A stretch of DNA of 64,000 nucleotides from WTFV01 sp965203525 (GTDB lineage: Bacteria; Acidobacteriota; Vicinamibacteria; Vicinamibacterales; UBA8438), in contig OZ241898.1 of assembly GCA_965203525.1 (NCBI GenBank), positions 4,154,001-4,218,000 of the forward strand. Direction: 5' to 3'. The notes under the pieces are model-generated. The model saw nothing but the letters and a program-made list of their open reading frames with translations, searched no databases and had not been told where the DNA came from. Positions within the stretch are counted from its first letter, which is position 1. Every line of letters begins with the position of its first letter. Shown piece after piece: positions 17,190-26,193 of the stretch. A program made the position numbers and the translations under genes.

Positions 17190-17424
17190 CGCGGAACCAG
17201 GCCGGGCGTATCGAGCGTCTCCCGGGGCGCCGGCGTCCGACCCGGTGGTCGGCCAAGGAGCGCCGCCAGCGCCGTCACGAACACGTTGAAGAACGCGCGC
17301 CAACTTCGTCTGTTGCGCGGCGATCTGCCCGCTGTCGTGGAGGCACAGCCGCGCGGCTTGGGCAAGCCGGCCCACGCGGCGTTCGTGGAGCACCCGCGGG
17401 CGCGACGGGGATGACGTTCTGCCG

Positions 17425-18147
17425 ATGCGCAGCCTGCTGAAGATCGAATGGGATGCCGTGGCCGGCGTGGTGGCCGCCGTCGCCGCGATCGTGCTGCACT
17501 TCCTGCACGTCATCGAGACCGACGTATTGGCGATGATCACGCTGGTGCTCATCGCCATGGTCTTCCTCCGGCTGCTGCGGCAGGAGCACGAACGGAGCGA
17601 GGTGGCCGCGAGCGTGCAGCGTGGCGAGCGTCTGCTCGGCGAGCTGGCCCGGAATGCGAAGGGGCCGGACGTGCTGGTCGTCGGTCCCCGGGAACTGTTG
17701 CGCGCGAGCACGCAGTTCGCCGCGAACGCCGCGAGCGAAATGATCTGGTTCAACGTGTGCCTGTCGATGTTCGAGCGGCAACCGCTGTTTGACGCCTTGT
17801 TGCGCCCGGCCATCGAGAATCCGTCGGTGACGGCGATCACCTTCGTGCTGGACGAACGGCAGAGGACGGCCTGGGCCCGCAGCGTCCGGCCCAAGGTGGA
17901 GGCGTGCGGCGGTACGCGCAAGGTGGCGGAGCCCAGGTGGTGCGACCTGCAGGAAGACGTCTCGTTCGTTCTCGCCGACACGCGGACGACCGGCGCCACC
18001 GAGTGCCTGCTCAGTTTCTGGGGCGAGCCCTTCATGTCCCGCCGCGTCGGTCGCGACGTGCCGCGCTACGTCTTCCACGTGACCGGGCGCTCCGAGCTGA
18101 TCCAGCGCTTCGTGGAGATGGAGCGGGAACACCGGCTGTCGGCGTAG
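17425..18147 (+). CDS. Membrane-anchored protein of unknown function
   Basis: A 240-residue protein with two adjacent N-terminal membrane helices (AGVVAAVAAIVLHFLHVIE and VLAMITLVLIAMVFLRLL), then a short basic/acidic linker and a cytoplasmic domain of about 170 residues (PDVLVVGPRELLRASTQF, MIWFNVCLSMFERQPLFDALLRPAIEN, VTAITFVLDERQRTAW, CLLSFWGEPFMS). The pattern of a conserved W-F-N followed by a LLRPAI helix and a FWGEPF strand recalls the phospholipase-D-like folds attached to phage-defence or signalling membrane proteins, but no HKD motif is present and I do not assign it. Nothing convincing is seen in the 235 bases between this gene and the DUF1640 gene. Confidence 0.6.
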   Translation: MRSLLKIEWDAVAGVVAAVAAIVLHFLHVIETDVLAMITLVLIAMVFLRLLRQEHERSEVAASVQRGERLLGELARNAKGPDVLVVGPRELLRASTQFAANAASEMIWFNVCLSMFERQPLFDALLRPAIENPSVTAITFVLDERQRTAWARSVRPKVEACGGTRKVAEPRWCDLQEDVSFVLADTRTTGATECLLSFWGEPFMSRRVGRDVPRYVFHVTGRSELIQRFVEMEREHRLSA

Positions 18148-18226
18148 CCGCAGCCCGAACCACGTCACGACGCCGTCTCCTGCCACAACTTCAGACCGCG
18201 GACGATGGCACTGCAGCGGCGGCAGG

Positions 18227-18255
18227 TTGGCACGAACGGCGGCGCGGACTAGAAT
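18227..18255 (+). promoter_or_regulatory. Sigma-70-like promoter of the act operon
   Basis: TTGGCA at 18227-18232 and TAGAAT at 18250-18255 are exactly 17 bases apart, 45 bases before the ATG of actA, in an otherwise extremely GC-rich intergenic stretch. It is the best promoter match I see in the window. Confidence 0.65.
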
Positions 18256-18300
18256 ACGCCCGGTTCGCCCCTGCTCGACACGTCCTCTCCCGGATCACCG

Positions 18301-18873
18301 ATGACTCGAGGTTGCGCCGCGCGGCGGTGGACACATGCGGCCCTGGCGCTGGCGGGCGCCGCGCTGGCGGCGGCGACAGCGGCGGTCTGGAGCGGCGCGG
18401 CGGCGCAGGAGCCGGAGGGGTCCGCGCCGGCGTCGATCGCCGGCTCCGGCGAGGCCGCGGCCGGCGCGCAGCCGATCGCGTTCAGCCACGCCCGCCACGT
18501 GGCGGAGGCCGGGATCGACTGCCGGTTCTGCCACACCTACGCCCGCCGCGGGCCGGTGGCCGGGATCCCCTCGGTGGAGCGGTGCGTCGGCTGCCACCGC
18601 GGCATCGCGGCCGAACGGCCGGAGATCGTGAAGCTGCTTGCCTACTGGGAGGAGGAGACGCCGATCCCGTGGATCCGAATCCACGATCTGCCCGACTACG
18701 TCCGCTTCAGCCACAAGGCGCACGTCCGGAGCGGCGTCGACTGCGCGGCCTGCCACGGCGACGTTGCAGGCATGAACGCCGCCGTGCAGGTGGAGTCGCT
18801 GTCGATGGGCTGGTGCGTCGACTGCCACACGGCGCGGGACGCGTCCCGCGACTGCCTGGTGTGCCACTACTGA
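18301..18873 (+). CDS. actA: Alternative complex III pentaheme cytochrome c subunit ActA
   Basis: A 190-residue exported cytochrome with five CxxCH motifs at residues 74, 95, 148, 172 and 185, the number expected for ActA, the periplasmic pentaheme subunit of alternative complex III. The complex oxidises membrane quinol and reduces a periplasmic acceptor, replacing cytochrome bc1. The N-terminal helix (ALALAGAALAAATAAVW) is a signal or anchor. It is the first of six genes in the standard ActABCDEF order and is read from the promoter at 18227. ActB follows after 27 bases. Confidence 0.95.
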   Translation: MTRGCAARRWTHAALALAGAALAAATAAVWSGAAAQEPEGSAPASIAGSGEAAAGAQPIAFSHARHVAEAGIDCRFCHTYARRGPVAGIPSVERCVGCHRGIAAERPEIVKLLAYWEEETPIPWIRIHDLPDYVRFSHKAHVRSGVDCAACHGDVAGMNAAVQVESLSMGWCVDCHTARDASRDCLVCHY

Positions 18874-18900
18874 CCGGCGGGACCGCCGACTGGATCGCAT

Positions 18901-21900
18901 GTGCGTGAGACGCCCTCCAACACGAACGCCCTGACCGAAACCGTCGGCCGCCGCAAGTTCCTCAAGGTGCTCGGCGGCGCGGGGCCGGCCGCGGCGGTGG
19001 CCGCCTGCGCGCCGGCGGCGCCGGAGACCATCATCCCGCTGGTCGTTCCCCCGGACGACGTCGTGCCCGGCGTGGCGACCTGGTACGCGAGCGTGTGCGG
19101 CGAATGTCCGAACGGCTGCGGCGTCCGGGTGCGGACGCGCGAGGGACGGGCGGTCAAGATCGAGGGGAATCCGGCCCACCCGGGCAACGAAGGGGCGCTG
19201 TGCGTCCGCGGCCAGGCCGCGCTGCAGGGGTTGTACAACCCGGACCGCTTCCGCGGCCCGCAACGGCGCCGGACCACCGACGACGCCGGACGGTCGGTCT
19301 TCGAGCCGGTGAGCTGGGACGAAGCCGAGGGCGCGCTCGCCGAACGCATCGGCGCGCTCGTCGCGGCGGGGCGGGCGGACCGCATCGCGGTGGTCACGCC
19401 GCTGCTCTCGGGGACCCTCGACGCCCTGGTCGACCGCTGGGCGGCGGCCCTCGGCGGAGCGCGCCGGCTGCGCTACGAGGCGTTCGCCTACGAACCGCTG
19501 CGGGCCGCCCACCGGATCGCCTTCGACCGCGCGTCCGTTCCGTACCACGACTTCGGCCGGGCGGATCTCGTCGTCTCGTTCGGCGCCGACTTCCTGGAGA
19601 CGTGGCTGTCGGCCGTGAGCCACTCCCGCGCGTACGCGGACGCCCGGCGCCCGGGCAACGGACGAACCGTGCGCGCCGTCCACTTCGAGCCGCGGCTGTC
19701 GCTGACCGCGTCGGGCGCCGACGAGTGGATCCGCATCGAGCCGGGCGCGGAGGGCGCGCTGGCGGCGGCGATGGTGCGGACCATCGTGGCGGAGGGCCGG
19801 GTGCAGGCGGGCGGGATCACGGGCGACGATCTGGCCCGCATCCGCGCCCTGGTCGCCGACTGGACCCCGGAGGCGGCCGCCGCGCGGAGCGGCGTGCCGG
19901 CCGGCCGCATCGTGCAGCTCGCGCGGGCCTTCTCCGATCCGGGAGCCGGGCCGGGCCGCACCCTGGCCGCCGGCGGCGGCGTCGCCGTTTCGGGGCCGCA
20001 CGCCACCGAGGCGCAGGTCGCCGTCGCCCTGCTCAACTACGTCGCGGGGAACGTCGGCGCCACGGTGCGGTTCGCGCCCGACGATCCGTGGGACCACGCT
20101 TCGACCTGCCGCGATCTGCTCGATCTGGCGGACGCCATGCGGGCCGGGGAGATCGAGCTGCTGCTGCTGCACCAGGTCAATCCGGCGCACACGCTGCCGT
20201 CCGCCGCCGACTTCGCGTCGGCCCTCGACGCCGTGCCCTTCGTCGCCGCGGCGTCGAGCTGGCCGGACGAGACGACGGCGCGCGCGGACCTGATCCTGCC
20301 GCCGCACACGCCGCTCGAATCGTGGGGCGACCACCGCCCCGCCGCCGGCGGGCGCGGCCTGATGCAGCCGGTGATGCGCCCGCTGTACGACACGCGGCAT
20401 TTCGGCGACGTCCTCCTCGCGGCCGGCCGGACCGCGCTCGCCGGCGCGGCGGAAGCGGGTACCCCGCCGCCCGACGGCGCCCCGCCGCTGCCCGATGGCG
20501 AGTTCTACGAAGTGCTGCGGGACGAGTGGCGCGGCGTCAAGGCCGCGCTGGACGCGGACAGCGGCGCGGCCGAAGCGGCGGCGCCCGAGCCGGTGACCGC
20601 GCCCGAGCCGGAGCAGCAGGACCCCGCCGCCCGCCGGCGGGCGGCCGCCGCGGCACGGCGCGCGGCGGCCGAGGCGCGACAGGCGGCCGAGGCGGAGTTC
20701 GAGGCGTTCTGGGCGGACACCGTCCGGCAGGGCGGCCGCTGGCCGCGGGTCGAGCCCGAGCCGGTGACGCTGAGCGCCCGGCTCGGCGAAATCGACCCGG
20801 CGGGACTCGCCGCGCCCGGCGACGACCGCCGCGCGCTGACGCTGATCGCCTATCCGTCGCTGCACTTCTTCGACGGACGCGGGGCCAACCGGCCCTGGCT
20901 GCAGGAGATCCCCGACCCGCTGCTGAAGACCGCGTGGGGTTGCGGGGCGGAGATGACGCCCGGGACCGCCGCGTCCATCGGGGCGGAGGAAGGCCAGCTC
21001 GTGACCCTCGAGTCGGACCACGGCGCGGTCGACGCGACGGTCGTTCTGAACCCGCACCTCCACCCCGGGGTCGTGGCGATCCCGATCGGCCAGGGCCACG
21101 CCGACTTCGGCCGCTACGCCACCGGCCGCGGCGTCAACCCTCTGGCGCTGCTCGACCCGGCGCCGGAGGCGGCGTCCGGCGGGCCGCGCTGGGCCGGCGC
21201 CCGCGTCGACGCGACGCCGCGCGCGCTACGCCGCCCCCTGGCGCGCCTGCAGCGCACGTTCGATCAGCAGGGGCGCGAGATCGCGCAGGCGGTCTCGCGG
21301 ACGGCGCTCGAAGCCGGCGCCGTGCAGCCCGAGGAGCCGCACTTCAGCCTCTATCCGGAGCACGAGCACCCGACCCACCGCTGGGGCATGGCCATCGACC
21401 TGAACGCCTGCACCGGCTGCAACGCCTGCGTCGCCGCCTGCTACGCCGAGAACAACGTGCCGGTCCTGGGCGCGGACCGGATGGTGCGCGGCCGGACCAT
21501 GTCGTGGCTGCGGATCGAGCGTTTCGTGGAGCCGCGGCCCGCGCCGGACGGCGGCGGGCGGGTCGACTCGCGCTTCCTGCCGATGCTCTGCCAGCACTGC
21601 GACCACGCGCCGTGCGAGTCGGTCTGCCCGGTCTACGCGACCTACCACAGCGAGGAGGGCCTGAACGCGCAGATCTACAACCGCTGCGTCGGCACCCGCT
21701 ACTGCTCGAACAACTGCCCGTACAAGGTGCGGCGGTTCAACTGGTGGGAGCCGGAGTTTCCGGATCCGCTCCCGCTGCAGCTCAACCCGGACGTGACGGT
21801 CCGCAGCGCCGGCGTCATGGAGAAGTGCACGTTCTGCGTGCAGCGGATCCAGGAGGGCAAGGACCGGGCGCGCGACGAGGACCGTCCGGTGCGGGACGGC

Positions 21901-22074
21901 GACGTGACCTCCGCCTGCGCCCAGAGCTGCCCCGCGCAGGCGATCGTCTTCGGCGACCTGAACGATCCGGACAGCCGCGTCTCGCGGCTCTCCGCCGCCG
22001 ACCGCGGGTACCACGCGCTCGGCGTCCTCAACACGCGGCCGGCCGTCACCTACCTGAAGAAGGTGACCACGTGA
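18901..22074 (+). CDS. actB: Alternative complex III molybdopterin-like / iron-sulfur subunit ActB
   Basis: A 1057-residue protein combining a molybdopterin-oxidoreductase-like domain with a ferredoxin-like domain, the ActB layout. The start has a twin-arginine motif (GRRKFLK, residues 16-22) and a lipobox-like ACAP with Cys 36. SVCGECPNGCGV opens the first domain. A low-complexity Ala/Arg/Glu linker lies near residues 555-600. The C-terminal quarter holds four cysteine clusters (CTGCNACVAAC, CQHCDHAPCESVC, CVGTRYCSNNC and CTFC with a later CAQSC), enough for four iron-sulfur clusters. In characterised complexes ActB binds no molybdenum cofactor. The start is GTG 18901. Its stop overlaps a GTG that opens a 24-codon frame leading to actC. 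Confidence 0.95.
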   Translation: MRETPSNTNALTETVGRRKFLKVLGGAGPAAAVAACAPAAPETIIPLVVPPDDVVPGVATWYASVCGECPNGCGVRVRTREGRAVKIEGNPAHPGNEGALCVRGQAALQGLYNPDRFRGPQRRRTTDDAGRSVFEPVSWDEAEGALAERIGALVAAGRADRIAVVTPLLSGTLDALVDRWAAALGGARRLRYEAFAYEPLRAAHRIAFDRASVPYHDFGRADLVVSFGADFLETWLSAVSHSRAYADARRPGNGRTVRAVHFEPRLSLTASGADEWIRIEPGAEGALAAAMVRTIVAEGRVQAGGITGDDLARIRALVADWTPEAAAARSGVPAGRIVQLARAFSDPGAGPGRTLAAGGGVAVSGPHATEAQVAVALLNYVAGNVGATVRFAPDDPWDHASTCRDLLDLADAMRAGEIELLLLHQVNPAHTLPSAADFASALDAVPFVAAASSWPDETTARADLILPPHTPLESWGDHRPAAGGRGLMQPVMRPLYDTRHFGDVLLAAGRTALAGAAEAGTPPPDGAPPLPDGEFYEVLRDEWRGVKAALDADSGAAEAAAPEPVTAPEPEQQDPAARRRAAAAARRAAAEARQAAEAEFEAFWADTVRQGGRWPRVEPEPVTLSARLGEIDPAGLAAPGDDRRALTLIAYPSLHFFDGRGANRPWLQEIPDPLLKTAWGCGAEMTPGTAASIGAEEGQLVTLESDHGAVDATVVLNPHLHPGVVAIPIGQGHADFGRYATGRGVNPLALLDPAPEAASGGPRWAGARVDATPRALRRPLARLQRTFDQQGREIAQAVSRTALEAGAVQPEEPHFSLYPEHEHPTHRWGMAIDLNACTGCNACVAACYAENNVPVLGADRMVRGRTMSWLRIERFVEPRPAPDGGGRVDSRFLPMLCQHCDHAPCESVCPVYATYHSEEGLNAQIYNRCVGTRYCSNNCPYKVRRFNWWEPEFPDPLPLQLNPDVTVRSAGVMEKCTFCVQRIQEGKDRARDEDRPVRDGDVTSACAQSCPAQAIVFGDLNDPDSRVSRLSAADRGYHALGVLNTRPAVTYLKKVTT

Positions 22075-22145
22075 GCGCGGCGGACCGCGCGGCCGGCCGC
22101 GGCCGGATCGGCGCCCCGACCCGCCTCGGGAAGGCGCGCCCGTGA
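22071..22145 (+). other. Linker micro-ORF between actB and actC made by a 71 nt repeat
   Basis: GTG 22071 overlaps the actB stop (GTGA), and reading from it gives 24 codons (VSAADRAAGRGRIG...) ending in TGA at 22143, which itself overlaps the GTG start of actC at 22142. The first 15 codons copy the N-terminus of ActC (VSVADHAAAYGRIDA): the DNA matches at 22071 and 22142, 71 bases apart. So the stop/start junction has been duplicated and the reading chain preserved. A stable peptide product seems unlikely; a coupling role is inference. Confidence 0.6.
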
Positions 22146-23848
22146 GCGTGGCGGACCACGCGGCCGCCTACGGCCGCATCGACGCCGACATCCTGCGGAC
22201 GATGCAGCCGCCGGGCCGGGCGTACTTCGCCGCGCTCGCGCTGATCCTGGGCGGCCTCGCCCTCGGGGCCTGGGCGTTCTCGGTGCAGTGGCGGCTCGGC
22301 CTCGGCGTGGCCGGCTACGAGCACCCGGTGCTGTGGGGCATCTACATCACCAACTTCGTCTTCTGGGTCGGCATCGCCCATTCCGGCACCCTGATCTCGG
22401 CCGTCCTGTTCCTGTTCCGGGCCCGGTGGCGCACCTCGGTGGCGCGGGCCTCGGAGGCGATGACGGTGTTCGCGGTCATGACCGCGGGACTCTTCCCGAT
22501 CATCCACATCGGCCGCCCCTGGTTCTTCTACTGGCTGATCCCGTACCCGAACGAGCGCCAGCTCTGGGTCAACTTCCAGTCGCCGCTGGTCTGGGACGTC
22601 TTCGCCATCACCACCTACCTCACGGTGAGCGCGATGTTCCTGTTCCTGGGGCTGATTCCGGACGTCGCCGCCGCGCGCGACCGCTGCGCCGACTGGCGCA
22701 AGCCGATCTACCGCGTCCTCGCCCTCGGCTGGCGCGGATCGACCCGGCAGTGGATCCACTACGGCGCGCTGTACGGCTTCTTCGCCGCGCTGGCCACCCC
22801 GCTCGTCGTCTCGGTCCACAGCGTCGTCTCGTGGGACTTCGCGATGTCCATCCTGCCGGGCTGGCACAGCACGATCTTCGCCCCCTACTTCGTCGCCGGC
22901 GCCATCTTCTCGGGCCTGGCGATGGTGATCACGCTGCTGATCCCGCTCCGCCGGCTGCTGGGGCTGGAGGAATACATCACCATCCGGCACTTCGAGAACC
23001 TGGCGAAGCTGATCATCGTCACGTCGCTCATCGTCGGCTACGCCTACCTGACGGAGTTCTTCGTCGCCTGGTACAGCGGCAACCCGTTCGAGCAGGGGAC
23101 GTTCTACAACCGCATGTTCGGCGAGTACCGGCTGTTCACCTGGGGCATGCTCGGCTGCAACGTCGTCGTTCCCCTGGCGCTCTTCTTCAAGCGCGTGCGG
23201 ACGAACCTGGCGGCGCTGTTCGCCATCTCGCTCCTGGTCAACGTCGGAATGTGGCTGGAGCGCTTCGTCATCATCGTCACGTCGCTGTCGCACGACTTCG
23301 ACCCGGCCAACTGGACCGGCCTCTACGCGCCGACCTGGGTGGAGGGCGCCGTCACCGCCGGCAGCTTCTCGCTCTTCTTCCTGCTGTTCCTGCTCTTCAT
23401 CAAGAACTTTCCGGCGGTGTCGATCACGGAGATGAAGGAGGGCTCGGCGCACGCCGAGGTCTTCGACGACAGCCTGGCCCGGTGCCTGACGCGGCACGGG
23501 TTCCTCGACCGCTTCTACGAGCTGTTCCTCGCCTCGAGCCCGCAAGTGCGCGAGAAGTTCCGCCACACCGACTTCGCCCGCCAGAAGAAGATGCTGGCCG
23601 ACTCGCTCTCGCTGATGACCAGCGTGTCCGGCGCGCCGCCGGACGAGCTGGAGGAGCTGGACCGCGTCGCCCGCCGGCACGGCCGGCACGACCTCGACGT
23701 CGGATTCGACCTGTACGACCTGTGGCTGGAGTCGTTGCTGCAAACCGTCCGCGAATTCGACGGGCACTTCGACCGCGACGTAGACCGCGCCTGGCGCAAC
23801 GTGCTGGCCGAGGGCATCGAGTTCATGCAGTCGCGGCACGAACGGTAG
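22142..23848 (+). CDS. actC: Alternative complex III NrfD-like quinol-oxidising subunit ActC
   Basis: A 568-residue polytopic membrane protein of the NrfD/PsrC family with about ten helices (YFAALALILGGLALGAWAF, GIYITNFVFWVGIAHSGTLIS, VFAITTYLTVSAMFLFLGLI and others). The GIAHSGTLIS, HIGRPWFFYW and WLERFVIIVTSL motifs are those of ActC, which carries the quinol site. A cytoplasmic tail of about 120 residues (after SITEMKEGSAHAEVFDD) is longer than strictly needed for the fold. The start is GTG 22142, overlapping the stop of the linker micro-ORF. Confidence 0.95.
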   Translation: MSVADHAAAYGRIDADILRTMQPPGRAYFAALALILGGLALGAWAFSVQWRLGLGVAGYEHPVLWGIYITNFVFWVGIAHSGTLISAVLFLFRARWRTSVARASEAMTVFAVMTAGLFPIIHIGRPWFFYWLIPYPNERQLWVNFQSPLVWDVFAITTYLTVSAMFLFLGLIPDVAAARDRCADWRKPIYRVLALGWRGSTRQWIHYGALYGFFAALATPLVVSVHSVVSWDFAMSILPGWHSTIFAPYFVAGAIFSGLAMVITLLIPLRRLLGLEEYITIRHFENLAKLIIVTSLIVGYAYLTEFFVAWYSGNPFEQGTFYNRMFGEYRLFTWGMLGCNVVVPLALFFKRVRTNLAALFAISLLVNVGMWLERFVIIVTSLSHDFDPANWTGLYAPTWVEGAVTAGSFSLFFLLFLLFIKNFPAVSITEMKEGSAHAEVFDDSLARCLTRHGFLDRFYELFLASSPQVREKFRHTDFARQKKMLADSLSLMTSVSGAPPDELEELDRVARRHGRHDLDVGFDLYDLWLESLLQTVREFDGHFDRDVDRAWRNVLAEGIEFMQSRHER

Positions 23849-23863
23849 GAGCACGAGAGCGCC

Positions 23864-24364
23864 ATGCGGATCCTGGGGGTGTACGACGAACCGGCGAAGG
23901 CCGCGGTGGCCGTCGCCACGGCGCAGGACGCGGGGCTGGCCCGGATCGACGCCTTCTCGCCGGCCCCCGACCACACGCTGGAGCAGCTCCTCGGCGCCCG
24001 CCGCGTCAGCCCGGTGCGGTCGTTCACGCTGCTCGGCGCGCTGCTCGGCTGCGCGGCCGGGTTCGCGCTGCCGATCTACACGGTCTCGTCCTGGCCGCTC
24101 GTCACCGGGGGCAAGCCGCTCGTCTCGATCCCCCCCTTCGTGGTGATCGCGTTCGAGCTGACGATCCTGTTCGGCGCGATCTTCGGCATGCTCGGCTTCC
24201 TGCTGCTGGCCCGGCTGCCGCGGCTCGCCCGCGCGCCGCTCGGCGACCCGCGGTTCAGCAAGAACTGCTTCGGCGTGGAGATCACCTGCCGCGCGTCGCA
24301 GGCGGCGGCGGCGCGGACGCTGCTCGCGGACGCGGGCGCCATCGAGGTGCGGACGGATGACTGA
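23864..24364 (+). CDS. actD: Alternative complex III subunit ActD (DUF3341)
   Basis: A 166-residue protein with the ActD layout: a cytoplasmic N-terminal domain beginning MRILGVYDEPAKAAVAV, two membrane helices (FTLLGALLGCAAGFALPIY and VIAFELTILFGAIFGMLGFLLLA) and a cytoplasmic end (FGVEITCRASQ). ActD bridges ActC and the cytoplasmic face. ATG 23864 follows actC by 15 bases; its end overlaps the actE start by eight bases. Confidence 0.93.
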   Translation: MRILGVYDEPAKAAVAVATAQDAGLARIDAFSPAPDHTLEQLLGARRVSPVRSFTLLGALLGCAAGFALPIYTVSSWPLVTGGKPLVSIPPFVVIAFELTILFGAIFGMLGFLLLARLPRLARAPLGDPRFSKNCFGVEITCRASQAAAARTLLADAGAIEVRTDD

Positions 24365-24920
24365 AGGGTCCGGTTTCCGGCGCGGGGGCTTTCGTCTGGC
24401 CGCGGCGGTCCTGCTGGCGGCGTGGGGGGCGGCCGGCTGCGCGCCGTCGGACGCGCCGCCGGACCCGGACGCGCGCACCTGGATCCGCGACATGTGGACC
24501 GGTCCGGCGGTGCTGCCGCAGACCGAGGCGCGCGCGTTCCCGGAGCGTTCGATGGCGGTCGGCGCGCCCCGCATCCTGAACCGGCGCGAGGCGCGCACCG
24601 GACTGACGAACCCGCTCGACGAGACCCCCGCGACGATCGCCGAGGGCAGGGCGCTGTACGAGGCCTACTGCGCGCTCTGCCACGGCAGCGAAGGCGAAGG
24701 AGACGGCGGGCTGGCCCGCTACTACCGCCGGATGCCGCCGCTGACCGCGCGGCACGTCCTGAACTACCCGGACGGCTTCGTCTACAGCATCATTCGCGAG
24801 GGGGGCCGCAACATGCCCCGTTTCGGCGATGCGCTGAGCGTCGACGAGCGCTGGGCGCTGGTCCACTACCTCGGCACGCTGGGCGCGGCGGAGCCGGAAC
24901 CGCGGGCGGCAGCGCGGTGA
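24357..24920 (+). CDS. actE: Alternative complex III monoheme cytochrome c lipoprotein ActE
   Basis: A 187-residue lipoprotein (LLAAWGAAGCAP, Cys 28) with one class I heme site CALCH at 105-109 and a likely axial Met in GGRNMPRFGD at 153. In alternative complex III, ActE passes electrons from ActA towards the soluble or oxidase-bound acceptor. ATG 24357 lies inside the actD end, and its stop overlaps the actF start as GTGA, so translation of actDEF is tightly coupled. Confidence 0.95.
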   Translation: MTEGSGFRRGGFRLAAAVLLAAWGAAGCAPSDAPPDPDARTWIRDMWTGPAVLPQTEARAFPERSMAVGAPRILNRREARTGLTNPLDETPATIAEGRALYEAYCALCHGSEGEGDGGLARYYRRMPPLTARHVLNYPDGFVYSIIREGGRNMPRFGDALSVDERWALVHYLGTLGAAEPEPRAAAR

Positions 24921-26164
24921 ACGGCGCACCGCCGGCCCGCCCGGCGCCGGGCCCGCTCCTGCCCCCCGCCGGCCGGCGCTTCCTGCTCGGCCTGACGGCC
25001 CTGGGCGGCGCCGCGTTCCTGGCCGGCCTGGTTCTCGACGGCATCCGCGCCTGGCAGGCGCTGCTGGTCAACTTCCTCTTCTTCGGCGGCCTGGCGCAGG
25101 CGGGCGTGGTGCTCTCGTGCATCCTGCAGGTGACCTCCGCCCGCTGGGGCCGCCCGCTGAAGCGCGTCGCCGAGGCGACCGTCGCGTTCCTGCCGGCGGC
25201 GTTCGTCCTGCTGCTCGTCCTGCTGGCGGGCACGACGGCCTGGGCGCCGTGGGTCCGCCACCCGGTCGAGGCGAAGACGCCGTGGCTGAACGTCCCGTTC
25301 TTCGTCCTGCGCAACCTGCTGGCGTTCCTGGTGCTGAGCGGTTTCAGCCTGCGCTACGTCTACCGCTCGCTGCGGCCGGACGTCGGAATGCTGCACGAAT
25401 CGGGAGCACGGCCCGCCACCGGCCTGGCGGCGCGGCTCATCGCCGGCTGGCGGGACCTCGACGCCGAACGGGCGATCGGCCAGCGCCGGCAGAGCCGGTG
25501 GGCGGTGGCGGTGCTCGTCGCCTATGGCTGGGTGTTCACGCTGGTCGCCTTCGACTTCGTCATGGCGCTCGATCCGCACTGGTTCTCGACACTGCTGGGC
25601 GGCTACTACTTCATCGGGAACCTGCTGATCGGCCTGGCGTTCCTCGCCGGCGTCGCCGCTGCGGGGCGCCGGCGGCTCGGCATCGCCGGCTACGTCGGGC
25701 GCCACCAGTTGCACGACCTCGGCAAGCTGCTCTTCGGGTTCTGCATCCTCTGGGCCTACCTGTTCTGGTCGCAGTACCTGGTGATCTGGTACGGCGACCT
25801 CGCCGAGGAGACCGAGTTTCTCCACCACCGGATGCACGGGGCGTGGGAACCGGTGGCGTGGGCCGTGTTCGGCATGGCGTTCGCCGGCCCGTTCGTCGTG
25901 CTGCTGAGCCGCGCCGTCAAGACCTGGGCGCCGGGCCTGACGGCGGTGGCGGCCGTCGTCTTCGCCGGCATGTGGCTGGAGCGCTTCATCCTGGTCGCGC
26001 CGTCGCTCTGGCACGGCGAGGGGGTGCCGCTGGGGTGGCTCGAGTTCCTGGTCACGGCCGGGGTGGCAAGCCTGTTCGTGGTCGCCTGCGCGACGTTCCT
26101 CGATCGCTTCCCGACCCTGCCGGTCTCCGACCCGCGGCTCGCCCCGGCCGAGACCGAACGCTGA
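24917..26164 (+). CDS. actF: Alternative complex III second NrfD-like subunit ActF
   Basis: A 415-residue membrane protein of about ten helices (FLLGLTALGGAAFLAGLVLDG, ALLVNFLFFGGLAQAGVVLSCI, LLFGFCILWAYLFWSQYLVIWYGD) with the WLERFILVAPSLW motif parallel to that of ActC. It corresponds to ActF, the NrfD-like subunit related to ActC. GTG 24917 overlaps the actE stop as GTGA. In many genomes a caa3 or similar oxidase follows directly; here the next gene is an M48 peptidase, so the terminal acceptor is encoded elsewhere. Confidence 0.93.
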   Translation: MNGAPPARPAPGPLLPPAGRRFLLGLTALGGAAFLAGLVLDGIRAWQALLVNFLFFGGLAQAGVVLSCILQVTSARWGRPLKRVAEATVAFLPAAFVLLLVLLAGTTAWAPWVRHPVEAKTPWLNVPFFVLRNLLAFLVLSGFSLRYVYRSLRPDVGMLHESGARPATGLAARLIAGWRDLDAERAIGQRRQSRWAVAVLVAYGWVFTLVAFDFVMALDPHWFSTLLGGYYFIGNLLIGLAFLAGVAAAGRRRLGIAGYVGRHQLHDLGKLLFGFCILWAYLFWSQYLVIWYGDLAEETEFLHHRMHGAWEPVAWAVFGMAFAGPFVVLLSRAVKTWAPGLTAVAAVVFAGMWLERFILVAPSLWHGEGVPLGWLEFLVTAGVASLFVVACATFLDRFPTLPVSDPRLAPAETER

Positions 26165-26193
26165 CGGGACCCGGCGGCGCTAGACTTCCCCTT

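Noticed and set aside
17172..18186. Minus-strand frames opposite the 17425-18147 gene, and fragments in the 17190-17424 gap
   Set aside because: The plus-strand protein has membrane helices and a coherent domain; the reverse frames have none. The gap contains open stretches but no recognisable homology.
18295..21099. A 934-codon minus-strand frame opposite actA/actB
   Set aside because: Antisense to well-identified genes; sequence is compositionally biased and without motifs.
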